Shown here: in pieces, positions 55,135-64,000 of the stretch
Layout of the letters: the number at the start of each line of letters is the position of its first letter
Numbering within the stretch: the stretch's first letter is position 1
Assembly (NCBI GenBank): GCA_031769625.1
Contig: JAUIMM010000171.1
Location: 1,488,001 to 1,552,000 of the forward strand
Length of the DNA: 64,000 nucleotides
Origin: Taudactylus pleione
Taxonomy: Eukaryota > Chordata > Amphibia > Anura > Myobatrachidae
Direction of reading: 5' to 3'
The notes under the pieces: generated by a model
Database searches by the model: none
What the model saw: only the letters and a program-made list of their open reading frames with translations
What the model was told of the DNA's origin: nothing
Program-made: the position numbers and the translations under genes

Positions 55135-58100
55135 CTACGGAGGCAAGATGTCGTCCTCATCCTCCTCATCCACCGATTCCTCACCCTCTTCAGTGTTGTG
55201 TACATCCTCATCCTCACAGAGTATTAACTCGTCCCCACTGGAATCCACCACCACAGGTCCCTCTGTACGTTCTGGAGGCTGGTCTCCCTGGAAGAGTTGA
55301 TAATTCATTTTTATGAACATCATCTTCTCCACATTTTGTGGAAGCAACCTCCTACGCCTTTCGCTGACAAGGTTCCCGGCTGCACTAAACACTCTTTCGG
55401 AGTACACACTGGAGGGGGGGCAACTCAAGTAAAATAGAGCTAGTTTGTACAGGGGCCTCCAAATTGCCTCTTTTTCCTGCCAGTACAGGTATGGACTGTC
55501 TGACAAGCCTACTTGGATGCTGTCACCGATGTAATCCTCCACCATTCTGTCAATGGTGACAGTATCATATGTAGTGACAGTAGACATGTCAGAAATTGTT
55601 GCCAGGTCCTTTAGTCCGGACCAGATGTGCAAACTTGGTCCTGCCTGCCCTGCATCACCGCCAGCGGGTTGCTTAGGATACCTAAGTTTTTTCCTGGCAG
55701 CCTCAGTTGCGGGAGAAAATGAAGAAGGAGCTGTTGACGTGTCACGTTCCGCTTCAGCTGACAGTGTGTTCACCAGCAGGTCTTTGCACCTCTGCAGGCT
55801 TGTGTCAGCCGGAAAGAGAGACACCACATAGGCTTTAAACCTAGGATCGAGCACGGTGGCCAAAATGTAGTGGTCTGATTTCAACAGATTGACCACCCTG
55901 GAATCCTGGCAAAGCGAATGAAGGGCTTCATCCACAAGTCCCACATGCTGAGCGGAATCGCTCCGTCTTAGCTCTTCCTTCACTTTCTCCAGCTGCTTCT
56001 GCAAAAGCTCCATGAGGGGAATGACCTGACTCAAGCTGGCAGTGTCTGAACTGACTTCACGTGTGGCAAGTTCGAAGGGCTGGAGAACCTTGCACAACAC
56101 GGAAATCATTCTCCACTGTGCTTGAGTCAGGTGCATACCCCCTCCTTTGCCTATGTCACAGGTGGATGTATAGGCTTGAATGGCCTTTTGCTGCTCCTCC
56201 ATCCTCTGAAGCATATAGAGGGTTGAGTTCCACCGCGTCACAACCTCTTGCTTCAGGTGATGGCGGGGCAGGTTCAAGAGTGTTTGCTGGCGCTCCAGTC
56301 TTCGGCACGCAGTCGCTGAATGGCGAAAGTGGGCAGAAATTTTTCAGGCCACCCAAAGCGTCTCCTGCACGCCCCTGTCGCTTTTCAGAAAATTCTGCAC
56401 CACCAAGTTTATTGTGTGAGCAAAACATGGGACATGCTGGAATTTGCCCAGATGTAATGCCCGCACAATATTGGTGGCATTGTCAGATATCACAAATCCC
56501 CAGGAGAGTCTAAGTGGGGTAAGCCACTGGGCGATGATTTCCCTCAGTTTCTCTAAGAGGTTGTCGGCGGTGTGCCTCTTACTGAAACTGGTGATACACA
56601 GCGTAGTCTGCCTTGGAACGAGCTGGCGTTTCTGAGATGCTGCTACTGGTGACGCTGCTGCTGTTGCTGCGTAAGGTGATACATCTACCCAGTGGGCTGT
56701 CACAGTCATATAGTCCTTAGTCTGCCCTGTTCCACTTGTCCACATGTCCGTGGTTAAGTGGACATTGGGTACAATGGCATTTTTCAGGATACTGAGGACA
56801 CTTTTTCTGATTTTTCTGTACAGTCTCGGTATCGCCTGCTTAGTGAAGTGGAACCTAGACGGGATTTGGAACCGGGGACACACTACCTCCATCAATTGTC
56901 TAAATCCCACTGCGCTAATGGCGGATACCGGATGCACGTCTAACACCAACATAGCAGTCATGGCCTCAGTTATACATTTTGCTTCAGGATGACTGCTGTC
57001 GTACTTCATCCTCCTCGCTAAGGACTGTTGGAGGGTCAATTGTTTAGTAAAAGTAGTGGTGTTCCTACTTCCTCTCTGGGATGATGAATGACTCCCAGCA
57101 GCAGCAACAGCAGCAGCGGCAGCAGGAGGCATAGCAATGCAGGATCCTACGGAGGAATCCCGGATAGGATAGTCAGTCATGCCAGAGACATGGCCTGCAG
57201 GACTACTTCCGATCCTGACTAAGGAGGAAATTGACGAGGAGGGAGTTGATGGTGTGGTTTGCAGGCGCTTGGATACAACAGGACAACGAGATTTAGGTGT
57301 CCCTGGACTGCTTACGGTCTTAGCCAAAGTTTCTGAACTTGACAGTAACTTTTTATGAACGCGCTGCAGGTGCCGTATAAGGGAGGATGTTCCTAGGTGG
57401 TTAACGTCCCTACCCCTACTTATTTCACCTTTACATATGGTACATATGGCAAGACAGTTGTTGTCCGGATTTGGATAGAAATATTGCCAGACCAAAGAGG
57501 TGGAATGTTTGGTCTTCTGCCCAGGCATGACCGTGATTGGCTTTTTCATCCCACGGACAACAACTGTCTCCCCCGGAGCCTGATTTAAACAAATCACATC
57601 ACCATCAGAATCCTCCTCGCCAACTTCCTCCTCAGCGCCAGCTACACCAGTATCCTCATCCTGTTGTACTTCAACAGTGACATCTTCAATTTGCATATCA
57701 GCAAGTGGACTGTGGGTGCTCCTTTCAGCACTTGTAGGGGGCGTGCAAATGGTGGAAAGAGCCACCTCTTCCCGTCCAGTGCTGGGAAGGTCAGGCATCG
57801 CAACCGCCACCACACTTGGACTCTCCTTGGGGATTTGTGATGTCTTCTTAGAACGCACAGTTCTTTGCTGTGCTTTTGCCAGCTTAACTCTTTTGATTTC
57901 TTTAGCGGGAGGAGGGCTTCCATCATCATGTGAAGCTGAACCACTAGTCATGAACATACTAGTCATACTAGTATGACACACACTAGTCATAGGGAAAGAC
58001 CTTAGCCGTTCCTTGCCACTCCGTGTCATAAATGGCATATTGGCAAGTTTACGTTTCTCTTCAGATGATTTAAATGTTTTTTCACGGTCATTTTCCTGAA

Positions 58101-58280
58101 CTTTGTCATTTGGGATTGTATGTGGCCTCTACTATGACATTGGGCATCGGCCTTGGCAGACGACGTTGATGGCATGTTATCGTCTATGTCATGACTAGTG
58201 GCAGCAGCTTCAGCACTAGGAGGAAGTGGTTCTTGATCTTTCCCTATTTTATTTTTATAGGAGAAAGTTTGGTCCTCCAT
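55135..58280 (-). pseudogene. hAT transposase with BED finger, one stop and one frameshift
   Basis: Cut-and-paste transposase. Likely start MEDQTFSY at 58280; loss of one A in a homopolymer (58077-58082) shifts the frame before the main part open from 58038. BED zinc finger with Cys at 57444 and 57435, His at 57372 and 57357. The RNase H-like core includes HLTTDMWTS, VISDNATN and PCFAHTINLVV. An alpha-helical insertion follows, then the C-terminal dimerisation region (WRPLYKLALFYLSCPPSS, SERVFSAAGN; ~55494-55288) and an acidic tail. A single in-frame TGA at 56344-56346 separates two long open parts that are otherwise in the same frame. About 1,045 codons overall. Domestication is not indicated. 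Confidence 0.92.
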
Positions 58281-58299
58281 TTATGTTATATCGATTTGA

Positions 58300-59848
58300 T
58301 ATATACGTGCGGCTAAGGCGCACACAAACACAGAAAATATTTTTTTATTTTTGCTGGAGAGTAGTGCACTTTGTGGATTACACCACCCTTTAAGAAATGA
58401 GCCAGCCGGCTCTTTACTTATGGGATACAGGCGCACGCTTGGCACTGCTCCTTTGTTGATACACGTGCAGCCACAGTGCACACAATTCACAAACACAGAA
58501 AATATTTTTTCATTTGATTTGGAGTGTACTTTGGGGGTTACAGCACCCTTTAACGGTCAAGCCAGCCAGCCCTTTACTTATGACACAGGCGCACGCTTGG
58601 CACTACTTTGTTGATGCACGTGCGGGTACTGCGCACACAATTCACAAACACAGAAAATATTTTTTTATTTGGTTCGGAGTTTACTTTGGGGGTTACAGCA
58701 CCCTTTAACGGTCAAGCCAGCCGGCCCTTTACTTATGACACAGGCGCATGCTTGGCACTACTTTGTTGATGCACGTGCGGCTACTGCGCACACAATTCAC
58801 AAACACAGAAAATATTTTTTTATTTGGTTTGGAGTGTACTTTGGGGGTTACAGCACCCTTTAACGGTCAAGCCAGCCAGCCCTTTACTTATGACACAGGC
58901 GCACGCTTGGCACTACTTTGTTGATGAACGTGCGGCTACTGCGCACACAATTCACAAACACAGAAAATATTTTTTTATTTGGTTTGGAGTGTACTTTGGG
59001 GGTTACAGCACCCTTTAACGGTCAAGCCAGCCGGCCCTTTACTTATGATTCAGGCGCACGCTTGGCACTACTTTGTTGATGCACGTGCGGCTACTGCGCA
59101 CACAATTCACAAACACAGAAAATATTTTTTTATTTGGTTTGGAGTGTACTTTGGGGGTTACAGCACCCTTTAACGGTCAAGCCAGCCAGCCCTTTACTTA
59201 TGACACAGGCGCACGCTTGGCACTACTTTGTTGATGAACGTGCGGCTACTGCGCACACAATTCACAAACACAGAAAATATTTTTTTATTTGGTTTGGAGT
59301 GTACTTTGGGGGTTACAGCACCCTTTAACGGTCAAGCCAGCCGGCCCTTTACTTATGATTCAGGCGCACGCTTGGCACTACTTTGTTGATGCACGTGCGG
59401 CTACTGCGCACACAATTCACAAACACAGAAAATATTTTTTTATTTGGTTTGGAGTGTACTTTGGGGGTTACAGCACCCTTTAACGGTCAAGCCAGCCGGC
59501 CCTTTACTTATGATTCAGGCGCACGCTTGGCACTACTTTGTTGATGCACGTGCGGCTACTGCGCACACAATTCACAAACACAGAAAATATTTTTTTATTT
59601 GGCTTGGAGTGTACTTTGGGGGTTACAGCACCCTTTAACGGTCAAGCCAGCCGGCCCTTTACTTATGACACAGGCGCACGCTTGGCACTACTTTGTTGAT
59701 GCACGTGCGGCTACTGCGCACACAATTCACAAACACAGAAAATATTTTTTTTTTTGTTTGGAGTGTACTTTGGGGGTTACAGCACCCTTTAACGGACAAG
59801 CCAGCCGGCCCTTTACTAATGGGACACAGGCGCACGCTTGGCGCTGCT
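58300..59848. repeat. 155-bp tandem satellite in the hAT 5' region
   Basis: About ten units; markers at 58514, 58669, 58824, 58979, 59134, 59289, 59444, 59599 are exactly 155 apart. The array resumes at 61857-61930 after a nested element. Unit variants alternate (ccagccagcc with gacacagg and gatgaacg; ccagccggcc with gattcagg and gatgcacg), indicating amplification of a 310-bp dimer. The 64-codon frames in each unit lack consistent ATG starts and are repeat artefacts. Confidence 0.96.
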
Positions 59849-61856
59849 CAGGGCCGGCCCGAGCCTAATATTTTTGGTAAGCGAAGATACATTTTGGCGC
59901 CCCCTGGCAGAATTTGCACGTGTCGAAGGTGCGTGCACCCGACAAAGGAAAGGAGTGTGGTATAATGGGAAAAGCTATAATCATGAGCGCCGCCCTGTAA
60001 TTCCAGTCATGCTGGGTACATGCCCAGTGCTCTTGGAGCTGTTGGGCATGCTCTATCACTTTCTCAAGTCAATAGATGCTGCATGTATATGCATGGCATC
60101 TATTCAACACCCCCTCCCCCCATTTGGGACACTTTCTTGCTATAATCAGGTTGGTAGGGAGGTATGCTAAAGGCGAGGTCTCAAAAGAAAGGGGTGTGGT
60201 CACACAATAGTATCCCCAATGCAAACTACACCACACAGTAGTGTCCCTTATACACAGTGCCAATATTAGTGCCCCTTATACACAATGCTAACAGTAGTAC
60301 TGTCCCATGTACAATGCCTACAGCTATAGTGTCACTTACACATAATGCCCACAGCAGTGGTACCCCTTATGCAGTGCCTCCATTAGTGGCGCCCCTTCTG
60401 CAATGCCCCCATTAGTAGTGGCCCCAGTAGTAATGCCCCCAGTGGTAGTGCCCCTGTAATAGTGCCCCCAAACGTAATGCTCCCTGTAAATGTGCCCCCT
60501 GTAGTAGTGTCCCCAATAGTAGTGCCCCATGTAACAGTTCCCCCATTAGAAATGCCCCTGCAATAATGCCCCCAGTAGTACTGCAGCCAATAGTAAGGCC
60601 CCTGTAAAAGTGTCCCCAGTAATAATGCCCCCTGTAAAAGCACCCCCAGTAATGTCCATGTAATAATGCACCAAGTAGTTAGCCCCCAGTAGTAGTGCCC
60701 ATGTAATGCCCCCAGTAGAAGTGCCCATATAGGTGCCCCCAGTAGTAATGCCCCTGTTATAATGCCCCCAGTAGTAGTGCCCATGTAAAAGTGCCCACAG
60801 TAGTAATGCCCCTGTATATGTGCCCCCAGTAGTAATGCCCCTGTAAAAGTACCCCCAGTAATAATGCCCTATGTAAGAGTGCCCCCAGTAGTAATACCAT
60901 ATGTAAAAGTGCCCCCAGTAGTAATGTCCCCTGTAAATGCGCCCCCAGTAGTAATTCCCCCCTGTATATGTGCCCCCAGTAGTAATTCCCCCCTGTATAT
61001 GTGTCCCCAATAGTAATGCGCTATGCAAGAGTGCCCCCAGTAGTAATGCCCTATGCAAGAGTTCCCCCAGTAGTAATGCCCCCTGTAAATGTGCCCCCAG
61101 TAATAATGCCCTATGCAAGAGTGCCCCCAGTAGTAATGCCCTATGTAAATGTGCCCCCAGTAGTAATGCTCCCTGTAAATGTGCCCACAGTAGTAATGCC
61201 CTATGCAAGAGTGCCCCCAGTAGTAATGCCCTATGTAAAAGTGCCCCCAGTAGTAATGCCCCCTTTAAATGTGCCCCCAGTAGTAATGCCTTATGCAAGA
61301 GTGCCCCCAGTAGTAATGCCCTATGTAAATGTGCCCCCAGTAGTAATGCCCCCTTTAAATGTGCCCCCAGTAGTAATGCCCTATGCAAGAGTGCCCCCAG
61401 TAGTAATGCCCTATGTAAATGTGCCCCCAGCAGTAATGCCCTATGTAAGAGTGCCGCGCATACTGTACACACAAATAAAAACACAATACTTACCTCAAGC
61501 CGCGATCCTGTATCCTCTGCCGTCCGCCGCTCCTCGTTACTATGGGAGAGACGTCATGACATGTCTCCCATAGTGCCTGTGGGGGGAGCCAGAAGCCGGA
61601 GCTCAGGAGTGAGCTCCGGCTGCTGGTGTGTGGACCCGGGCGCCCGCTGGTAGAATCACAGCGGGTGCCCGGCAAATGGACCTCCCTGCAGTGGTCAGGG
61701 GAGTATTGTGGGAAGGAGTGTGGCGACGGGAGGGGACGGGACGGGAAGGAGTGTGGCCGCTCTATTGAGCTGTGGCCTGGTGACAAATCCAAGCGCCCTC
61801 TGCTGGCCGGCGCCGTACGCAGCTGCGTAGTCGGCGTAACAGGCAGGCCAGCCCTG
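59849..61856. mobile_element. Non-autonomous hAT element inside the satellite (2,008 bp)
   Basis: Starts cagggccggcc and ends ggccagccctg; exact 8-bp duplication gcgctgct at 59841-59848 and 61857-61864. The same terminal type as the 19285-19870 element. No transposase. The interior is mostly the tandem repeat listed separately, with a GC-rich right end. Confidence 0.93.
60240..61460. repeat. ~30-bp tandem repeat (gtgcccccagtagtaatgcc)
   Basis: Some 40 imperfect copies of gtgcccccagtagtaatgcc plus a variable ten bases (ctatgcaaga, ctatgtaaat, ccctttaaat). Units become more uniform toward 61460 and more degenerate toward 60240. Frames through it on both strands are repeat artefacts. Confidence 0.93.
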
Positions 61857-62044
61857 GCGCTGCTCCTTTGTTGATGCACGTGCAGCCACAGTGAACACAA
61901 TTCACAAACACAGAAAAAAAATATTTTTTTTAGCATTTGGGGGGAGCACCCCTGACGGACAGAGCACCCCTTTAGGACTGGGACACTGCACAGGACTTTG
62001 GAGTGGACACAGCCCCTATGGACAACTGACTGCACATCACAGTC

Positions 62045-62185
62045 CAGCCAGCCCCTATGGACTTTGAAGTAGTGGACACAGCCCCTATGGACAACAGCAG
62101 CACAGCACAACACAGCCAGCCCCTATGGACTTTGAAGTAGTGGACACAGCCCCTATGGACAACAGCAGCACAGCGCAGCACAGCA
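62045..62185. repeat. ~76-bp tandem duplication
   Basis: ccagcccctatggactttga followed by agtagtggacacagcccctatg occurs twice in succession, within the 5' region of the hAT. Confidence 0.85.
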
Positions 62186-62292
62186 CAGCACTACTCTGCA
62201 CTACACTACACTACACAGCTGAGCCAGCCATAACTCCCACCCTCCCTCTTCACTGTCCACAGCCGAGTGAGAAAATGGCGCCGACGCGGGTA

Positions 62293-62301
62293 CCTTATAT
62301 A
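62293..62301 (-). promoter_or_regulatory. TATA box of the hAT transposase
   Basis: tatataagg on the minus strand, ~160 bp inside the right terminus and upstream of the transposase, followed by GC-rich leader sequence. This is the only TATA-like match in the terminal region. Confidence 0.55.
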
Positions 62302-62464
62302 GGATCCAAAACCTGCGAGACCCGGAAGGCGGGATGATGACGTTTTGCCTCGATTTCAGATCCGAGTCAGGCGGGAAAAGTCGAGCCTGACTCGGATCGG
62401 CCTCGGATCGGGGGGGTTCGGGGGGGTTCGGATTTCAGAAATCCGAACCCGCTCACCCCTAAAA

Positions 62465-63005
62465 TTAATACTTTGAAAAATAAATGTAACTAAATAATTT
62501 CAGAAACAATGTATATAATAATGCTTATGTGCTGAGAATCAGCCAGCTGGCAGTATGTTAATATAGGACATCCGCATATAACACAACAGTACATATAGAT
62601 CACAAATTGACATAGGGAGGGGGTGGGTGTGTGGGAATGTGTGGTTTGGACAAATATAATGGTGTTAAGTGTAGGTGCTGAGGGCAATGGGAAAAGGGGA
62701 AGGGATCAGGTTATGGCTAATGTCCCGATAATATCCAAAATGCTTTGTCCAAATATGTCCTGCAAAATTGACCCGGGATGCTTGCTGATGGTAATAGGTG
62801 GTAGACTGCTTTATGGTAGACTGTTTTGTTTCCCACACACCCACCCCCTCCCTATGTCAATTTGTGATCTATACGTACTGTTGTGTTATATGCGGATGTC
62901 CTATATTAACATACTGCCAGCTGGCTGATTCTCAGCACATAAGCATTATTATATACATTGTTTCTGAAATTATTTAGTTACATTTATTTTTCAAAGTATT
63001 AATTT
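62465..63005. repeat. Inner hairpin of the foldback: ~175-bp arms
   Basis: 62465-62640 and 62830-63005 are almost perfect inverted copies (gtgctgagaatcagccagct, atcacaaattgacataggga). The loop is ~190 bp. This is the innermost part of the foldback arms. Confidence 0.93.
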
Positions 63006-63896
63006 ATTTATTACTTTTAAGACTTGGCTCATTCACCCGATTCTTAACATATTTTTGAGTTTACAACATTGGATTTAATCTGTTAATATCAATTCAATAA
63101 TCATTGGATGTTACCTGCCATTATTAATTTACTAACTAATGACGGTGATAGCATTCATTTGACAAATAAACGATTTTAATGAAACACACAGACTTTTATC
63201 AATTTATTCACATTACTATATTACATACAGGTTGAACGCTAAGGTATTACTAACAAAAATTAAAGATCCACAGGTAATCAACCTAGTCTATTAGGACAGG
63301 TTATAACATTGATCCAGCAGTATAGACTTCAGCCCCGATGGTTTATATCAAAGTCTGTGTGTACACATAAGAGAGTAGTGGTTAGTTCTCACACAGTATC
63401 AGGGTTATAGTAGCTTACCACCAGCCAACTAGTGAGGGAATGTATCAATACTGTATGTCTGTATATATCAATCACCGCTTGAGGACCTTGTAGCTTTCCT
63501 TCGTACTGTTGTGATCCTACACACTGGCATCCATTCTTAGCTGGAACGCTGTTTGTAATGGAGCATAAAACCAGTTTTTAGCATGCGAGGAAGACCCTTA
63601 CGCGTCTCTCCGTTGGAAGTGATGGCGGTTTTGTCAGAAATATACGAGACACCTACTGTAGAGGTGAATCTCCTATTTTTTTATTTCATTCTATTACATA
63701 AGCCATTGTTGTGAAAAAATACCAGTTTGTATTTTATGAATGTGTGTATAGTATTTATTTTCTTGTTATACATTGCGTAGCCTATTATGTAATAAATTGT
63801 TATTATTTTTTAAGTAATTGCTCCTTGTATGGATAGTCAAAATATATATACACCATTGTTGGCCAATGATGGCATTAAACTTGTGATAATTGACGG

Positions 63897-64000
63897 TTTT
63901 TCCAGGTTGTAGATAGATAAAGTGGGATCATATTTGATAGATAAAGTGGGATTAACAGAATAATTCATGATTAGGAGCAGCTCTTAAGGTACAAATACAA
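63897..64000. other. Unassigned sequence at the window end
   Basis: A short direct repeat (gatagataaagtgggat, two copies), otherwise nothing seen. Confidence 0.5.

Larger units (their letters stand above)
54502..62461 (-). mobile_element. hAT transposon, nearly complete (7,960 bp)
   Basis: Exact 8-bp duplication aaattaat at 54494-54501 and 62462-62469. Ends tagcggtgtgcaccgg and, inverted, taggggtgagcgggttcgg. The transposase is on the minus strand with a TATA box near the right end. A long 5' region carries a 155-bp satellite and a nested element. The subterminal right region is very GC-rich (repeated gatccgag, gggttcgg motifs). Confidence 0.93.
53616..63896. mobile_element. Foldback element, ~2.3 kb when the hAT insertion is removed
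   Basis: The outer arms 53616-53896 and 63650-63896 are inverted copies (ccgtcaattatcacaagttt against its complement; further matching blocks at aataggctacgcaatg, actggtattttttcaca, gtaggtgtctcgtata). The inner arms are 54228-54501 plus 62462-62640 against 62830-63255. The loop is 62641-62829. Between outer and inner arms the two sides differ (53897-54227 versus 63256-63649). The left arm reads straight across the hAT insertion, proving the order. Outer target duplication not found. Confidence 0.88.

Noticed and set aside
56344..56346. TGA in the hAT transposase as selenocysteine or programmed read-through
   Set aside because: No conserved reason for Sec in hAT enzymes and no SECIS-like structure noted; a simple nonsense mutation is more likely.
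58300..59848. CRISPR-like regular repeats
   Set aside because: Contiguous 155-bp units without unique spacers, in an animal genome.
58514..59868. Series of identical 64-codon frames, which could look like a repeated peptide family
   Set aside because: Exact 155-bp period is not a multiple of three and the frames lack consistent ATG starts; they are shadows of the satellite.
60546..61653. Frames of 190-312 codons on both strands with repeating residues
   Set aside because: 30-bp tandem repeat translated in several frames; not coding.

Overview
The window looks like a gene-poor stretch of a large, transposon-rich vertebrate genome, most likely an amphibian (frog or toad). This rests on the mix of elements: a Tc1 transposon with long inverted ends, a Penelope-like reverse transcriptase relic, many foldback MITEs whose ends resemble families I associate with frog genomes, hAT elements with BED-finger transposase, Ty3/gypsy elements and a gamma-like endogenous retrovirus. 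The species cannot be fixed from the sequence. I see no intact host gene, no tRNA, rRNA or CRISPR, and no bacterial features.

Layout. 1-1632: Tc1 transposon with a broken DD34E transposase. 1828-5025: decayed Penelope-like retroelement broken up by two foldback MITEs (2383-3040, 3613-3810). 5095-5602: another MITE. 6874-18015: a complete endogenous retrovirus (ERV) with 1,392-bp LTRs, a 4-bp target duplication (cacc), a proline-tRNA-type primer site, gag, pol and env. It lacks a protease domain and is broken by frameshifts, stops and a 234-bp insertion in env. 18016-24796: G-rich repeats, a 586-bp hAT-type element with an exact 8-bp duplication, a dispersed direct repeat pair and a nested satellite. 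24797-34200: mostly anonymous DNA with MITEs, including three copies of an unusual element built almost wholly of consecutive short hairpins (27891, 30362-30928, 32484-33057).

34200-38775: a broken gene for a MADF/BESS (Myb/SANT-like) protein with a 2-kb minisatellite where an intron would lie, and a degenerate inverted copy of its DNA-binding exon just downstream; a second hairpin-rich MITE follows. 38775-43070: anonymous, with one LINE-like tail and one stretch that could be conserved non-coding DNA. 43070-50261: tandem repeats and a minus-strand Ty3/gypsy element (LTRs, NC, PR, RT, RNase H, IN) next to the 5' end of a second gypsy element. 52145-53620: gag relic of a different retrovirus-like element. 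53616-63896: a large foldback element (arms about 1.07 kb) whose left arm is split by a nearly complete 7,960-bp hAT element (54502-62461, duplication aaattaat). That hAT holds a 155-bp satellite, into which a further 2,008-bp non-autonomous hAT (59849-61856, duplication gcgctgct) has jumped.

The coding remnants belong to selfish elements, so there is no shared host pathway. Nesting gives a relative order: the hAT is younger than the foldback, the internal hAT is younger than the satellite, and the env insertion is younger than the ERV. The most unusual objects are the hairpin-array elements, the inverted exon copy beside the MADF gene, and the split foldback.
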